From an uncultured Bacillota bacterium (GTDB lineage: Bacteria > Bacillota > Clostridia > Lachnospirales > Lachnospiraceae), in assembly GCA_949291945.1 (NCBI GenBank), contig CASEXH010000018.1, positions 1-64,000 of the forward strand: DNA of 64,000 nt, in the 5' to 3' direction. Below are positions 1 to 8,859 of the stretch, piece after piece (position 1 is the first letter of the stretch; each line of letters starts with the position of its first letter). The notes below the pieces were generated by a model. The model was not told the DNA's origin. It did no database searches and saw only the letters and a list, made by a program, of their open reading frames with translations. The translations under genes and the position numbers were made by a program.

Positions 1-24
1 GTCTTGGAATTGTTTTAAAAACAT

Positions 25-52
25 TAAAAAAGAACCCTCTTTCAGGATTCTT
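25..52 (-). terminator. intrinsic terminator after the decayed gene
   Basis: Arms at 32-38 and 44-50 pair over 7 bp with one G-U in the minus transcript, with a 5-nt loop. On the minus strand a run of T (A on plus, 26-31) follows. The stop codon of the preceding 30-residue frame (42-44) lies in the hairpin, as expected for a gene end. Confidence 0.6.
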
Positions 53-400
53 TTCTCTTAGAAGCGTAATAAATCATACTGGCTCCCAATAATGCAATAA
101 GTATACATACTGCGAGCCCGGTGATGCCGCTCATCTGTTTTGCAACCTTTCGTTTTCTCGTACTGTCTTAAATTGCTGCAAATGATGAGTTTTCACTGAT
201 TCTGTATAATTGTTTTTTAGCTTATCCCCCTAATGTTCTATTTGGGAGACAAATCCGGCCCCAAAATAATAGCCGAATAAGTGATACTTAATCAACCATC
301 CTACCCATGATTTTTATAGTCTCATTTTTCATCCAGTATTTTTAGATCGTCTTCAGCTTTTCCTTCTTCCTGCCGTTCTTTCTACCTATAGTATATCCAT
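42..400 (-). pseudogene. decayed coding remnants ending in a membrane-anchor-like tail
   Basis: On the minus strand there are short coding-like stretches broken by stops and frame changes. The last one, 134 down to 42, reads as 30 residues from an ATG: a hydrophobic segment (GLAVCILIALLGASMIYYA) followed by a basic tail (SKRKES) and a stop inside a terminator hairpin. That is the shape of the C-terminal anchor of a cell-wall or small membrane protein. Further upstream, about 180-310, another frame encodes WLIKYHLFGYYFGAGF, then an in-frame TAG, then a hydrophilic stretch to about 135. No single frame joins them. I infer a gene broken by frameshifts; the 30-residue piece could instead be a genuine tiny membrane protein. 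I do not recognise the family. Confidence 0.35.
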
Positions 401-457
401 TTCACAGAGTAGAATCAACCGGACTTTATGCCCGCACTATATTTCTCTTTATACTAC

Positions 458-503
458 AAAAACCCTTACAAGCGGTGCAAATTCACCACTCATAAGGGTT
501 TTT
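458..503 (-). terminator. terminator of the rpsB-tsf operon
   Basis: The arms AAAAACCCTTA (458-468) and TAAGGGTTTTT (493-503) are perfect 11-bp complements, with a second small hairpin (GGTG/CACC) in the loop. A T-run follows on either strand, so it could act in both directions. It lies about 30 nt past the tsf stop codon. Confidence 0.85.
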
Positions 504-531
504 CTTTCAGAATATCAATGCAAAATCTGCA

Positions 532-1464
532 TTACATATTCATCTGTTTTGCTACTTCCTCAGCAAAGTTCTCTTCTTTCTTTTCGATACCTTCACCTGT
601 CTCGAAACGTACAAAGGATTTGATTGCGATCTTTGCACCATTTGCCTTAGCAACTTCTTCTACGTATTTTGCAACAGACTGTTTTCCGTCTTCTGCTTTT
701 ACGTATACCTGGTCTAAGAGGCAGATCTCTTTCAGCTCTTTGTTGATACGTCCCATAACCATACCATTGATGATCTTTTCATTAGCGTCTGGTTTCTCGT
801 TTTTAGCAGCTACTGTAAGGATTTCTTTCTCATGGTCGATGTACTCCTGAGAAACTTCGTTTCTGTTGGTGTACAGCGGTTTCAGAGCTGCAGCCTGCAT
901 AGCTACATTCTTAGCCATTTCTTTTACAGCATCGTTGATCACATCTGTCTCAACGTCTACTAAAACGCCGATCTTTCCACCCATATGTGTGTAAGAAGCA
1001 ACGAAACCATTTTCCTCAGAAACTTTAGCAAATCTTCTGATCTGAAGATTTTCACCGATAACAGCAACCTGTCCTGCCAGGGCTTCCTGTACAGTCTTAG
1101 TTGTATCGAATTTCCATGGCTGAGCCAGGAATTCTTCTGTTGTAGCAGCGCTTGTCTCCATAGCAGCCTCAGCAACCTGAGCTACATAATCCTGGAATTT
1201 CTCGTTCTTTGCAACGAAGTCAGTCTCAGAGTTTACCTCTACGACAACTGCGTTCTTCTCATCTGCAGAAACCAGGGTCTTGCAAAGACCTTCTGCAGCC
1301 ACACGGCTGGCTTTCTTCTGAGCAGTAGCCAGACCTTTTTCTCTTAAGAATTCAACAGCCTTGTCCATATCGCCGTCTGTAGCTGTAAGAGCTTTCTTAC
1401 AATCCATCATTCCGGCGCCTGTCATCTCTCTTAACTCTTTTACCATACCTGCTGTAATAGCCAT
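532..1464 (-). CDS. tsf: translation elongation factor Ts
   Basis: EF-Ts is the cytoplasmic guanine-nucleotide exchange factor that recycles EF-Tu after GTP hydrolysis. The 310-residue protein opens with the UBA-like segment MAITAGMVKELREMTGAGMM followed by DCKKAL, and carries the family's core motifs (NSETDFVAKN near residue 80, then the two EF-Tu-binding core subdomains). The length is normal for the long-core bacterial form. AGGAGG lies 8 nt before the ATG, fixing the start. It follows rpsB by 27 nt on the same strand, the usual bacterial pairing, and ends at a strong hairpin terminator (458-503). Expression is presumably driven by the rpsB promoter. Nothing unusual is seen. Confidence 0.97.
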   Translation of the reverse strand: MAITAGMVKELREMTGAGMMDCKKALTATDGDMDKAVEFLREKGLATAQKKASRVAAEGLCKTLVSADEKNAVVVEVNSETDFVAKNEKFQDYVAQVAEAAMETSAATTEEFLAQPWKFDTTKTVQEALAGQVAVIGENLQIRRFAKVSEENGFVASYTHMGGKIGVLVDVETDVINDAVKEMAKNVAMQAAALKPLYTNRNEVSQEYIDHEKEILTVAAKNEKPDANEKIINGMVMGRINKELKEICLLDQVYVKAEDGKQSVAKYVEEVAKANGAKIAIKSFVRFETGEGIEKKEENFAEEVAKQMNM

Positions 1465-1491
1465 CGTATATTTCCTCCTGAAAGTTACTGA

Positions 1492-2253
1492 TTATTCTTC
1501 TGTAGTCTCTTCTGTTTCAGCTGTTTCCTCTGCAGCTTCCTCTGTGAAAAGATCCTCTGCGTCAGCAGCCTCGCCCTGATTTGCTTCGATTACTGCGTCA
1601 GCCATTTTGGAAACAATTAATTTTACAGCTCTGATTGCATCGTCATTTCCCGGGATAACGTAGTCTAATTCCTCAGGGTCACAGTTTGTATCAGCGATAC
1701 CGATCAGTGTGATTCCCAGTGCATGAGCTTCCTGTACACAGATTCTTTCTTTCTTAGGATCTACTATGAAGATTGCGTCTGGAAGTTTCTTCATTTCTTT
1801 GATACCGCCCAGGTTCTTCTGCAGTTTTGCCATTTCTTTTCTGAGTTTGATAACTTCTTTCTTAGGCAGAACATCAAAAGTTCCATCTGCTTCCATAGCT
1901 TCGATCTCTTTTAATCTTGCGATTCTGCTCTGGATGGTCTTGAAGTTTGTCAGCATACCGCCTAACCATCTCTCGTTTACATAGAACATACCGCATCTCT
2001 CAGCTTCTGTCTGGATAGCATCCTGAGCCTGTTTCTTTGTACCTACGAACAGGATTGTGCCGCCGTCAGCAGCAATGTCTGCTACAGCTTTGTACGCATC
2101 GTCTACCATTCCTACAGATTTCTGCAGGTCGATGATGTAGATGCCGTTTCTCTCTGTGTAGATGTATGGAGCCATTTTAGGGTTCCATCTTCTTGTCTGA
2201 TGTCCGAAATGAACACCTGCTTCCAGTAACTGTTTCATTGAAATAACACTCAT
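1492..2253 (-). CDS. rpsB: 30S ribosomal protein S2
   Basis: S2 is a small-subunit protein bound near the head-body junction, needed for S1 docking and initiation. The chosen start gives [20 protein letters not shown], the family's conserved opening, with GGAGAG 8 nt upstream; the open frame runs 45 codons further back but those codons lie in the leader and resemble no S2. The 253-residue product carries [15 protein letters not shown], the FVGTKKQAQ motif and [11 protein letters not shown], then an acidic E/T-rich tail (last 35 residues) that is longer than in E. coli. It is the first gene of the rpsB-tsf operon, with a consensus promoter about 110 nt upstream of the ATG. Confidence 0.97.
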   Translation of the reverse strand: MSVISMKQLLEAGVHFGHQTRRWNPKMAPYIYTERNGIYIIDLQKSVGMVDDAYKAVADIAADGGTILFVGTKKQAQDAIQTEAERCGMFYVNERWLGGMLTNFKTIQSRIARLKEIEAMEADGTFDVLPKKEVIKLRKEMAKLQKNLGGIKEMKKLPDAIFIVDPKKERICVQEAHALGITLIGIADTNCDPEELDYVIPGNDDAIRAVKLIVSKMADAVIEANQGEAADAEDLFTEEAAEETAETEETTEE

Positions 2254-2358
2254 TTTTTTCTCTCCTTTTGGTTTTTCTTCCGCCGGTTTCATCTCCTCCG
2301 GGACTTTTTCAGCACCGTCCATCGGAATCCACAGGCGTGATATTTTTGCAACGGCAGT

Positions 2359-2388
2359 ATTATAGCATATCTTTTCCACCGATTGCAA
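2359..2388 (-). promoter_or_regulatory. sigma-A-type promoter of rpsB-tsf
   Basis: Read on the minus strand: TTGCAA (2388-2383), an 18-nt spacer, then TATAAT (2364-2359). The transcript would carry a leader of about 100 nt before the rpsB ATG. That leader has several small G/C-rich pairings, so autogenous control by S2 is possible, but I cannot identify a known leader motif. Confidence 0.8.
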
Positions 2389-2409
2389 GGCTTTTTTCCA
2401 GAATTCACT

Positions 2410-2488
2410 AAGATAATGAAACTATTCCAGCCATACCGTCTGATTTGCGGCTAAATCTTCCCTTATGGCTGAATAGTTTCAAGATAAT
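2410..2488. repeat. 63-bp inverted-repeat element flanked by 8-bp direct repeats
   Basis: Inverted repeats GAAACTATTCCAGCCATA (2418-2435) and TATGGCTGAATAGTTTC (2464-2480) match over 17 bp with one extra C. They are bounded by perfect direct repeats AAGATAAT (2410-2417 and 2481-2488). Removing the element plus one repeat restores a frame that ends the upstream esterase with the same residues and a TAG stop. This is the signature of a small non-autonomous insertion with an 8-bp target duplication; it may also act as a terminator, although no T-run follows either arm. Confidence 0.6.
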
Positions 2489-3306
2489 CCAAAATTTCTC
2501 GTCAGCCAGGACTGAAGAAGCGGCATCCAGCTTTGGCAGCCCTCTTCCACTGTACTTTTCTCCTGGTCAGACACGTTTTCTGTAGCAAGGCTTAATCCGT
2601 GTTTCCCCTCCGGGTAAAGATGATATTCTACGGGAATCCCTTTTTCTCCCAGAGCCTGCACAAACCGGAAAGAATTCCAGAAAGGCACGGTCTCATCTGC
2701 AAAAGTATGCCAGAGGAAAGTCTTTGGCACCTGGACAGTGACCTGGCTCTCCAAGGACATCTTTTCTTTCAGTTTTTCATAAGAATCTCCCAGCAGGTTC
2801 CGGATACTCTCTGTGTGGGCGATCTTTTCATCGGAACTGATCACCGGATAGCAGAGAATCAGACCCTGAGGCCGCAGTTCTTCTGAAAAGCATCCTGCTG
2901 CTTCGGCCATATGTTCTTCCTGCCAGAAAACCCCATAGCTGGCTGCCAGATGTCCTCCTGCTGAAAATCCCATGACCAGGATCTTCTCTGGATCAATATG
3001 CCACTGCTGTGCCCGTTCTCTTAAATATTTCACACTGAGGGCCACCTCATGGAGGGCAGTGGGATACACTGCCGGAGCGCAGGAATATCGGAGTACTGCT
3101 GCATGATAGCCCATAGCCGTAAACTGGAGGGCGACCGGCTCCGCCTCCCTGTTGGAAGTCCTGGCATAAGCGCCGCCGGGGCAGATCAGCACCAAAGGAC
3201 GCTTCCACTGAGGATCTCCGTCTAGGAAATCCTCCAGGATATAGGTGTCTAAGTGGGTATTTTTTGCTGAGTTTTCTGTCTGTATGGATATTCTTTCACA
3301 AATCAT
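2479..3306 (-). CDS. alpha/beta hydrolase, acetyl-esterase type
   Basis: This 275-residue protein has the fold signature of small cytoplasmic carbohydrate/acetyl esterases: oxyanion-loop motif ICPGGAYARTSNREAEP (about 41-57), nucleophile elbow GFSAGGH, acid residue in HTFADETVPFWNS (about 205-217), and histidine in EGKHGLS near the end. There is no signal peptide, so it is intracellular; the substrate is unknown, with O-acetylated sugars or oligosaccharides the family's usual targets. Its ATG overlaps the fbp stop codon in an ATGA junction, so the two are translationally coupled. The final codons run into an inserted inverted-repeat element (2410-2488) that supplies the TGA stop. Confidence 0.85.
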   Translation of the reverse strand: MICERISIQTENSAKNTHLDTYILEDFLDGDPQWKRPLVLICPGGAYARTSNREAEPVALQFTAMGYHAAVLRYSCAPAVYPTALHEVALSVKYLRERAQQWHIDPEKILVMGFSAGGHLAASYGVFWQEEHMAEAAGCFSEELRPQGLILCYPVISSDEKIAHTESIRNLLGDSYEKLKEKMSLESQVTVQVPKTFLWHTFADETVPFWNSFRFVQALGEKGIPVEYHLYPEGKHGLSLATENVSDQEKSTVEEGCQSWMPLLQSWLTRNFGLS

Positions 3307-5255
3307 AGTTTCTCAATCAACAGGCCGTCCCGATAAGCTTTTAACAGCTCCTGGAGCTCTGCTATCCTTTCTTTAATTTTCAATCCGTTGTCTGTCTCTG
3401 CCACGGTTTTCCGTTCAGTAGTCTTCTTGATCAGGATACTGGCGGACAGAATATCACTTTCCTTGGTGATGGCATCTCTGGCAGAAGTAAAAGGTTCATG
3501 GGCTGCCAGGATCATTCCCCAGGAATTATAGATCAGGGTATATCCTGCAATCCCAGTGACTTTCTGATAAGCCTTTGAAAAGCCTCCATCTATGATCAGA
3601 AGCTTGCCGCCGCACTTAATAGGGCTCTCTCCTTCTGTATGATGTACCGGCACATGGCCGTTTACAATGTGCCTGCAGTCTCCCGTAATGCCAAACTCTT
3701 TGAAAATATTTTCCACTACCTGGTCATTTTCCAGGAAACGATAATAGGGATTTTTCTTTTCTTCATGAGTCTCTGTTTCCGCCAGGAAACACCGTTCAAA
3801 AGTAGCCATCTTATCTTTGCCGAACAGCGGAGAGGAAGGAGCTGCCCAGATAAACCAGAGGATATCCTTTCCTTTTTCTTTTTCTTCTTTATCGATAGCA
3901 ACAAATGCCTTACGCACATAAGTCTCCAGAATATCATAAAGGGCTCTGCCTTTGTATGATTTTCCATAAACCTCTACCTCTTTGAAACTGCCGTCTTCGT
4001 TCAAAGGAATGCATCCATGATAGAGAAGATTCCGGTTATAGATTTTATAAAGACTGCCTTTTTTCAGAAGAAAACGCATATGCCGCTGAAGCTTCTCGCA
4101 GTTCTCAAAAACAAAGATCAGCCGTTCCATCACTTCTGCTTCTTCCGAGGACAGTTCATAGGGATTTTCCGGATCGATGGTGGGGAAGTTTGTATCCAGG
4201 AGCTGGTAATTTTTCTCTCCCAGTTGAATGGTGCCCTCCTCATAATTAATGTATTCCAGAAGAGCCCTGTCTTCCATCTTAAATTCTTTTCTCTTTTTGA
4301 CAAGCTGGCCTTCCAGTTTAAACTGGATAATGGAAATGGCCTTATACATTTTCATGTTCAAAGCCTGTTCTTCCGGATTCTGGTCACTATGGCCCTTGAC
4401 CTTGAAGCAGGTACAAGGATCGTCTTTGTAGCAGGTCATAGCAAAGGTTGCCAGAGGCAAAAGATTGATACCGTATCCATCTTCCAGAATGTCCAGGTTG
4501 GAGTATCTCACACAGTTCCGGATCACCGCAGCAATACAGCAGGTCTGTCCTGTGGCAGCTCCCATCCAGACAATATCATGATTTCCCCACTGTATATCTA
4601 CAGAATGATAATTTTCCAGCACATCCATGATTTTGTGGGGTCCCGGTCCCCGGTCATAAATATCCCCCAGCACATGAAGATGGTCAACCACCAGCCGCTG
4701 GATCAGTTCTGACAGATCTACAATAAACTTCTCAGCACAGCCGATTTCAATAATCGTATGTACGATCTGTTCATAATAAGATTCTTTGTCGATCACTTCC
4801 GGCCGCTCGGTGATCAGTTCTTCGATCACATAGGAAAAATCTTTTGGCAGCGCCTTGCGCACCTTGGACCTGGTATATTTGGAGGCCGTTTTTTTACATA
4901 CCTCTATCAGACGGTACAGGGTGATCTTATACCACTCCTCCATGTTGGATTCCTGTTTTCTTACCAGATCCATCTTTTCTTTTGGATAATAGATCAGTGT
5001 TGCCAATGCTCTCTGTTCCCGCTCACTTAAGGTATGGCCGAACACTTCTTTGATCTTCCTTCTTACAGAGCCTGACCCATTTTTTAATACGTGGGAGAAA
5101 GCCTCGTATTCGCCGTGGATATCTGTCAGGAAATGCTCCGTTCCTTTTGGCAGATTCAAAATGGCCTGAAGGTTAATAATCTCTGAGGAAGCCTTGGCAA
5201 TGGTGGGATACAATTCTGCCAGGGTTTCCAGGTACCTGATTTTCATATTTTCCAT
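3303..5255 (-). CDS. fbp: fructose-1,6-bisphosphatase, class III
   Basis: This enzyme hydrolyses fructose-1,6-bisphosphate to fructose-6-phosphate, the committed gluconeogenic step, in the cytoplasm. It belongs to the Firmicutes-specific class III type, a metallophosphoesterase fold: LHVLGDIYDRGPGPHKI, WGNHDIVWMGA and GHVPVHHTEGESP are visible metal-ligand motifs. The start chosen (MENMKIRYLETL) is preceded by GGGGGA at 7 nt; the frame stays open 26 codons upstream with no ribosome site. At 650 residues it is near the length of the B. subtilis enzyme (about 670). It is first in a two-gene unit with the esterase at 2479-3306. Confidence 0.95.
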   Translation of the reverse strand: MENMKIRYLETLAELYPTIAKASSEIINLQAILNLPKGTEHFLTDIHGEYEAFSHVLKNGSGSVRRKIKEVFGHTLSEREQRALATLIYYPKEKMDLVRKQESNMEEWYKITLYRLIEVCKKTASKYTRSKVRKALPKDFSYVIEELITERPEVIDKESYYEQIVHTIIEIGCAEKFIVDLSELIQRLVVDHLHVLGDIYDRGPGPHKIMDVLENYHSVDIQWGNHDIVWMGAATGQTCCIAAVIRNCVRYSNLDILEDGYGINLLPLATFAMTCYKDDPCTCFKVKGHSDQNPEEQALNMKMYKAISIIQFKLEGQLVKKRKEFKMEDRALLEYINYEEGTIQLGEKNYQLLDTNFPTIDPENPYELSSEEAEVMERLIFVFENCEKLQRHMRFLLKKGSLYKIYNRNLLYHGCIPLNEDGSFKEVEVYGKSYKGRALYDILETYVRKAFVAIDKEEKEKGKDILWFIWAAPSSPLFGKDKMATFERCFLAETETHEEKKNPYYRFLENDQVVENIFKEFGITGDCRHIVNGHVPVHHTEGESPIKCGGKLLIIDGGFSKAYQKVTGIAGYTLIYNSWGMILAAHEPFTSARDAITKESDILSASILIKKTTERKTVAETDNGLKIKERIAELQELLKAYRDGLLIEKL

Positions 5256-5341
5256 TTCATTTTCCCCCATACTTTTTGCTTTTACCATTCTAACACAAAA
5301 TCCAGCACAAAGATACATTTCCTTTATCTTCACAAAAATAT

Positions 5342-5393
5342 GGCCGAAAATATCTGGAAATAGTTCTGTTTACTACTCCTGATATTTTCGGCC
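5342..5393 (-). terminator. long-loop hairpin terminator after argS
   Basis: Perfect 13-bp inverted repeat GGCCGAAAATATC (5342-5354) and GATATTTTCGGCC (5381-5393), with a 26-nt loop. In the minus transcript it is followed by ATATTTTTG. It sits 18 nt after the argS stop and before fbp. Confidence 0.7.
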
Positions 5394-5411
5394 ACTATGT
5401 TGCAAACTTTT

Positions 5412-7178
5412 TTACATTCTGTCAGGTGCCTCAAAGCCCAGAAGCCCTATACAGGTTTCCAGTACTTTTCTGGTCAGAATAAGCACCTGTATCCAAGAAG
5501 TTTTCTGGTCTTCGTTCTCTTCCCCCAGAATCTTTGTTTCATGATAAAAGCTGTTAAAAGCATTTGCCAGTTCATAAATATAGGAACAGATCTTATGAGG
5601 CGCTTTCTCCTGAAATGCAGGCTGGATCACAGAGTTCAGTTTAGACAGAGCCATCATCAGGGCTTTTTCACTGTCATTAGCTGCTCCCAGGATCTGACCG
5701 GACTGGATATCTCCCCCTTCTTCTTTATATCTGTTCAGGATAGATTTGATCCGGACAATGGTGTAAAGGATATAGGGACCTGTGTTTCCTTCAAAGGAAG
5801 TAAATCTGTCCACATCAAAAACATAGTCTTTGGAAGCCTGGTTGGAAAGATCTCCGTATTTAATGGCAGAAAGCCCTACCATCTGGGCAGTCTTATGGGC
5901 GTCATCCCCCTTTACGCTGCGGTTCTCTACGATCTTCTTATACATTTCTTCGTTGATCTCGCTGATCAGCCTCTCCAGACGCATAACTCCGCCCTCTCTG
6001 GTCTTAAAGGGCTTGCCGTCTTTGCCGTTCATAGTTCCGAAACCTACAAAGGAAAGCTCTGTGTCTTCCGGTACCAGATGGGTCTTCTTGGCACAGCGGA
6101 ATACCTGGACAAAATGAAGCTCCTGGCGCTTGTCCACTACATAGATGATTTCATCGGGATGAAAATCTCCTTCACGCTGTACGATGGTAGCCAGATCTGT
6201 GGTGGTATAAAGCGATGCACCGTCGGATTTCAGGATCATACAAGGAGGAATTTCCTTTGTATCACTTTCTTCCTTTACATCTACAACCAGGGCTCCCTGA
6301 TCCATATAGGCATATCCTTTTTCTTTCAGATAGTCTACCAGTCCCGGAATATAGGGATCTGCATCCGATTCTCCCTTCCACAGATCAAAATCCACGCTGA
6401 GTTTTTTATAGTTTTTCTTTAAGTCAGCCACAGATACTTTCATGATCTGATCCCACAAAGCCCGGTAGCCTCTTCTGCCCTTCTGCAGTTCTAAAGTAGC
6501 TTCCAGGGCTTCATTTTTATAATCCTCATCTTCTTTGGATTTCTTGCTGGCTGTAGGATAGATCTCTTCCAGTTCGCTGACCGTGAAAGGAGCTTCTTCC
6601 GGATACTCCCCCTGATAATCTTCATCAAAATATACCAGATCCGGCTGTCTCTTGGAAAGCTCTGTAATGATCAGTCCCATCTGCAGTCCCCAGTCTCCCA
6701 GGTGTACATCACCAATAACTTTATGTCCCAGGAATCTTCCCATCCGTTTAATACTCTCTCCGATAATGGCAGAACGAAGATGTCCCACATGGAGAGGCTT
6801 TGCCACATTTGGTCCGCCGTAATCGATAACGATAGTTTTAGGACTATCGGCTTTTTCCACAGACAGCATCTCATCCTGAGTCATCTCATTTAAGTACAAA
6901 GCCAGATAGTTTCTGTCCACTTTCAGATTGATAAAACCGGGGTTCACTGCCTGTGCAGACTCAAAGATACTTTCATCCTGAAGTTTTTCCACTACATCAT
7001 TAGCGATCATGATCGGTGCTTTATGATAGGTCTTAGCTGCCGCCATAGCACCGTTGCACTGATATTCACACAGATCCGGACGGTTGGACACCGTTACCTT
7101 TCCAAATTTTTCTTCATACCCGGAAGCTTTAAATGCTTCCATCATCACTTCTTCTATACAGCCGATAATTGTTTTCAT
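5412..7178 (-). CDS. argS: arginyl-tRNA synthetase
   Basis: This class I synthetase charges tRNA-Arg with arginine in the cytoplasm. The 588-residue protein has the N-terminal tRNA-binding domain (about 1-110), the HIGH-class signature in VAKPLHVGHLRSAIIGES (about 128-145), the catalytic core, and the DALR anticodon-binding domain near the end (NTGPYILYTIVRIKSIL, and the terminal VLETCIGLLGFEAPDRM). The canonical KMSKS is degenerate (KTREGG), as is common in bacterial ArgRS. It follows degV by 4 nt, so the two are probably co-transcribed from the degV promoter, and ends in the hairpin at 5342-5393. Confidence 0.96.
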   Translation of the reverse strand: MKTIIGCIEEVMMEAFKASGYEEKFGKVTVSNRPDLCEYQCNGAMAAAKTYHKAPIMIANDVVEKLQDESIFESAQAVNPGFINLKVDRNYLALYLNEMTQDEMLSVEKADSPKTIVIDYGGPNVAKPLHVGHLRSAIIGESIKRMGRFLGHKVIGDVHLGDWGLQMGLIITELSKRQPDLVYFDEDYQGEYPEEAPFTVSELEEIYPTASKKSKEDEDYKNEALEATLELQKGRRGYRALWDQIMKVSVADLKKNYKKLSVDFDLWKGESDADPYIPGLVDYLKEKGYAYMDQGALVVDVKEESDTKEIPPCMILKSDGASLYTTTDLATIVQREGDFHPDEIIYVVDKRQELHFVQVFRCAKKTHLVPEDTELSFVGFGTMNGKDGKPFKTREGGVMRLERLISEINEEMYKKIVENRSVKGDDAHKTAQMVGLSAIKYGDLSNQASKDYVFDVDRFTSFEGNTGPYILYTIVRIKSILNRYKEEGGDIQSGQILGAANDSEKALMMALSKLNSVIQPAFQEKAPHKICSYIYELANAFNSFYHETKILGEENEDQKTSWIQVLILTRKVLETCIGLLGFEAPDRM

Positions 7179-7182
7179 TTTT

Positions 7183-8058
7183 CTACTCCACTTCCACTTT
7201 TTTCGATACCGTCACTGCCAGGGCCCCATGGCCGATGTGGCAGGCAACGCTTAATGACAAAGGCGCCAGAAAAACTTCCACGCCAAAATTTTTCTCCAGT
7301 TCTTTTTTCCACTCCAGGGCCTCTTCTTCATTTCCCCCATAGGCGGCGTCCAGACACATCAGCCCTTTACCCGCATATTCTTTGAACCGGGTCTTCAGAT
7401 CCTTTTCAATAGCCTTGATCATGATTTTCTTCGCCTGTTTTTTCCCTCTGGCTTTGGAAAAGGCATCCAGACGTTCTCCCTGGATCTGAAGCACTGGTTT
7501 TAAGTTCAGCACCGTACCCAGAGCTGCTGCCGCTGGGGTGATCCTCCCGCCTTTTTTCAAATATTTCAGGGTTTCCAAGGTAATATAAATACTGGATTCG
7601 TGTCCCTCCCGTTCCAGAACTTCTTTGATCTGAGCTGCATTTTTCCCTGCCTCTGCCAATGCTATGGCATCCAGTACAGACCGCCTCTGGGTCACGGAGA
7701 TACGCTGGTTATCCACAACCTGGACCTTCCCTTTAAACTCTCTGGCCAGGACCATTGCCGTCTGGCAGGAATTGCTCAGACCGCTGGACATGGGAATGTG
7801 TACCACTTCCTCATAGTCTTGTAATAATGTCTCCCAAAGTTCCATCACATCTGCCGGTGAAGGCTGGGAAGTAGAGATATCTGCCCCCTCTGTCAACTTT
7901 TTATAAAACTCTTCCTGAGTAAGGGTGATATCCTCTAAAAATAGCTGCTCATTGATATAAAAAGGCATAGGGAGCACTGTGATCCCCATCTCTTTTCCTT
8001 GTTTCTGAGTAATTCCGCTGTTGCTGTCTGTCACAATAGCGATTCTCTTTTTTCCCAT
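7183..8058 (-). CDS. DegV family fatty-acid-binding protein
   Basis: DegV/FakB-type proteins bind a single fatty acid and present it to a fatty-acid kinase for phospholipid synthesis. The sequence opens IAIVTDSNSGITQKQGKEM, has the conserved TSQPSP at about 62-67, SSGLSNSCQTA (lipid/phosphate-contacting loop) and LKKGGRI. The start MGKKRIAIV is set by AGGAG 9 nt upstream; the open frame continues 23 codons into the promoter. The 291-residue length is typical. It is the first gene of a unit with argS; no fatty-acid kinase gene lies nearby. Confidence 0.9.
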   Translation of the reverse strand: MGKKRIAIVTDSNSGITQKQGKEMGITVLPMPFYINEQLFLEDITLTQEEFYKKLTEGADISTSQPSPADVMELWETLLQDYEEVVHIPMSSGLSNSCQTAMVLAREFKGKVQVVDNQRISVTQRRSVLDAIALAEAGKNAAQIKEVLEREGHESSIYITLETLKYLKKGGRITPAAAALGTVLNLKPVLQIQGERLDAFSKARGKKQAKKIMIKAIEKDLKTRFKEYAGKGLMCLDAAYGGNEEEALEWKKELEKNFGVEVFLAPLSLSVACHIGHGALAVTVSKKVEVE

Positions 8059-8098
8059 GATTTTCGGCTCCTTTTCCTGTTTTAGGTCACTATTTTTT

Positions 8099-8127
8099 AT
8101 AATAGCATAGTATTCCTCTGAATACAA
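8099..8127 (-). promoter_or_regulatory. promoter of degV-argS
   Basis: Minus strand: TTGTAT (8127-8122), a 17-nt spacer, TATTAT (8104-8099), about 40 nt before the degV start. A TATGAT at 8155-8160 on the plus strand is a reasonable -10 for the divergent LUD gene, with only a weak -35. Confidence 0.75.
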
Positions 8128-8190
8128 TTACTTTTCTTTTCCCGAAAATAGATTTATGATAGAAAAAACAAGAACAAAGGAGGTTTTTCA

Positions 8191-8826
8191 ATGGGATACA
8201 AATCTGAATCTTATGAAAATCAGGCAAAAACCATCATCAAAAATCTGGAAAAACGAAATATGAAAGGGTATTACTGTGAAACCGGCAAAAAGGCTCTGGA
8301 TCTGATAAAATCTATCCTTCCAAAAGGAGCTCTTGTCACCAACGGAGGTTCTGAAACCTTAGTGGAAACCGGGATCATGGATCTGATACGCAGCGGCGAC
8401 TATAAATACATAGACCGGAAGTCAGCAAAGACCCCGGAAGAATCCAGGGCCCTATACGGCAGGATCGTTACTGCCGACTATTATCTTATGAGCACCAATG
8501 CCATCACCAAAGAAGGGGAGTTGATCAACGTAGACGGCGTGGGCAACCGGGTTGCCTGTCTTATCAACGGGCCGGAACACGTCCTGGTCATCACCGGCAT
8601 GAACAAAGTCGTTCCCACTGTGGAAGACGGTATCCGCCGGGTACGGAACATCGCTGCACCGCCCAACAGTATCCGGGTAGGATCCAAAACCCCTTGTTCT
8701 GTCACCGGTTTCTGCTCCGACTGCCAAAGCGATGACTGTATCTGCAGTCAGACTGTGATCACCCGCCGTTCCATGAAACCAGGACGAATCACCGTAATAC
8801 TGGTAGGAGAAGAATACGGATTTTAA
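8191..8826 (+). CDS. stand-alone LUD-domain protein
   Basis: LUD (LutB/LutC, DUF162) domains occur in L-lactate-utilisation enzymes and in many uncharacterised stand-alone proteins. This 211-residue protein is essentially one LUD domain: GALVTNGGSETLVETGIMDL (about 51-70), the core ADYYLMSTNAITKEGELINVDG, and VPTVEDGIRRVRNIAAPPNS. The C-terminal quarter has six cysteines (CSVTGFCSDCQSDDCICSQ), which could bind a metal or an Fe-S cluster. No LutA/LutB partner is nearby, so a lactate role cannot be inferred. AAAGGAGG precedes the ATG. It is transcribed alone and faces the ABC-permease operon. Confidence 0.85.
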   Translation: MGYKSESYENQAKTIIKNLEKRNMKGYYCETGKKALDLIKSILPKGALVTNGGSETLVETGIMDLIRSGDYKYIDRKSAKTPEESRALYGRIVTADYYLMSTNAITKEGELINVDGVGNRVACLINGPEHVLVITGMNKVVPTVEDGIRRVRNIAAPPNSIRVGSKTPCSVTGFCSDCQSDDCICSQTVITRRSMKPGRITVILVGEEYGF

Positions 8827-8859
8827 TCCGCCCTATCGGGCTCCTTTCTCATGCGGGTC

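Noticed and set aside
2254..2388. 45-residue N-terminal extension of S2
   Set aside because: It would begin inside the promoter, and GGAGAG directs initiation at [10 protein letters not shown].
4017..4712. 231-residue plus-strand frame opposite fbp
   Set aside because: Antisense shadow of a well-conserved enzyme with no supporting signals.
5342..5393. Second insertion element like that at 2410-2488
   Set aside because: It has similar long-loop inverted repeats but no flanking direct repeats, and a T-rich stretch follows, so a terminator fits better.
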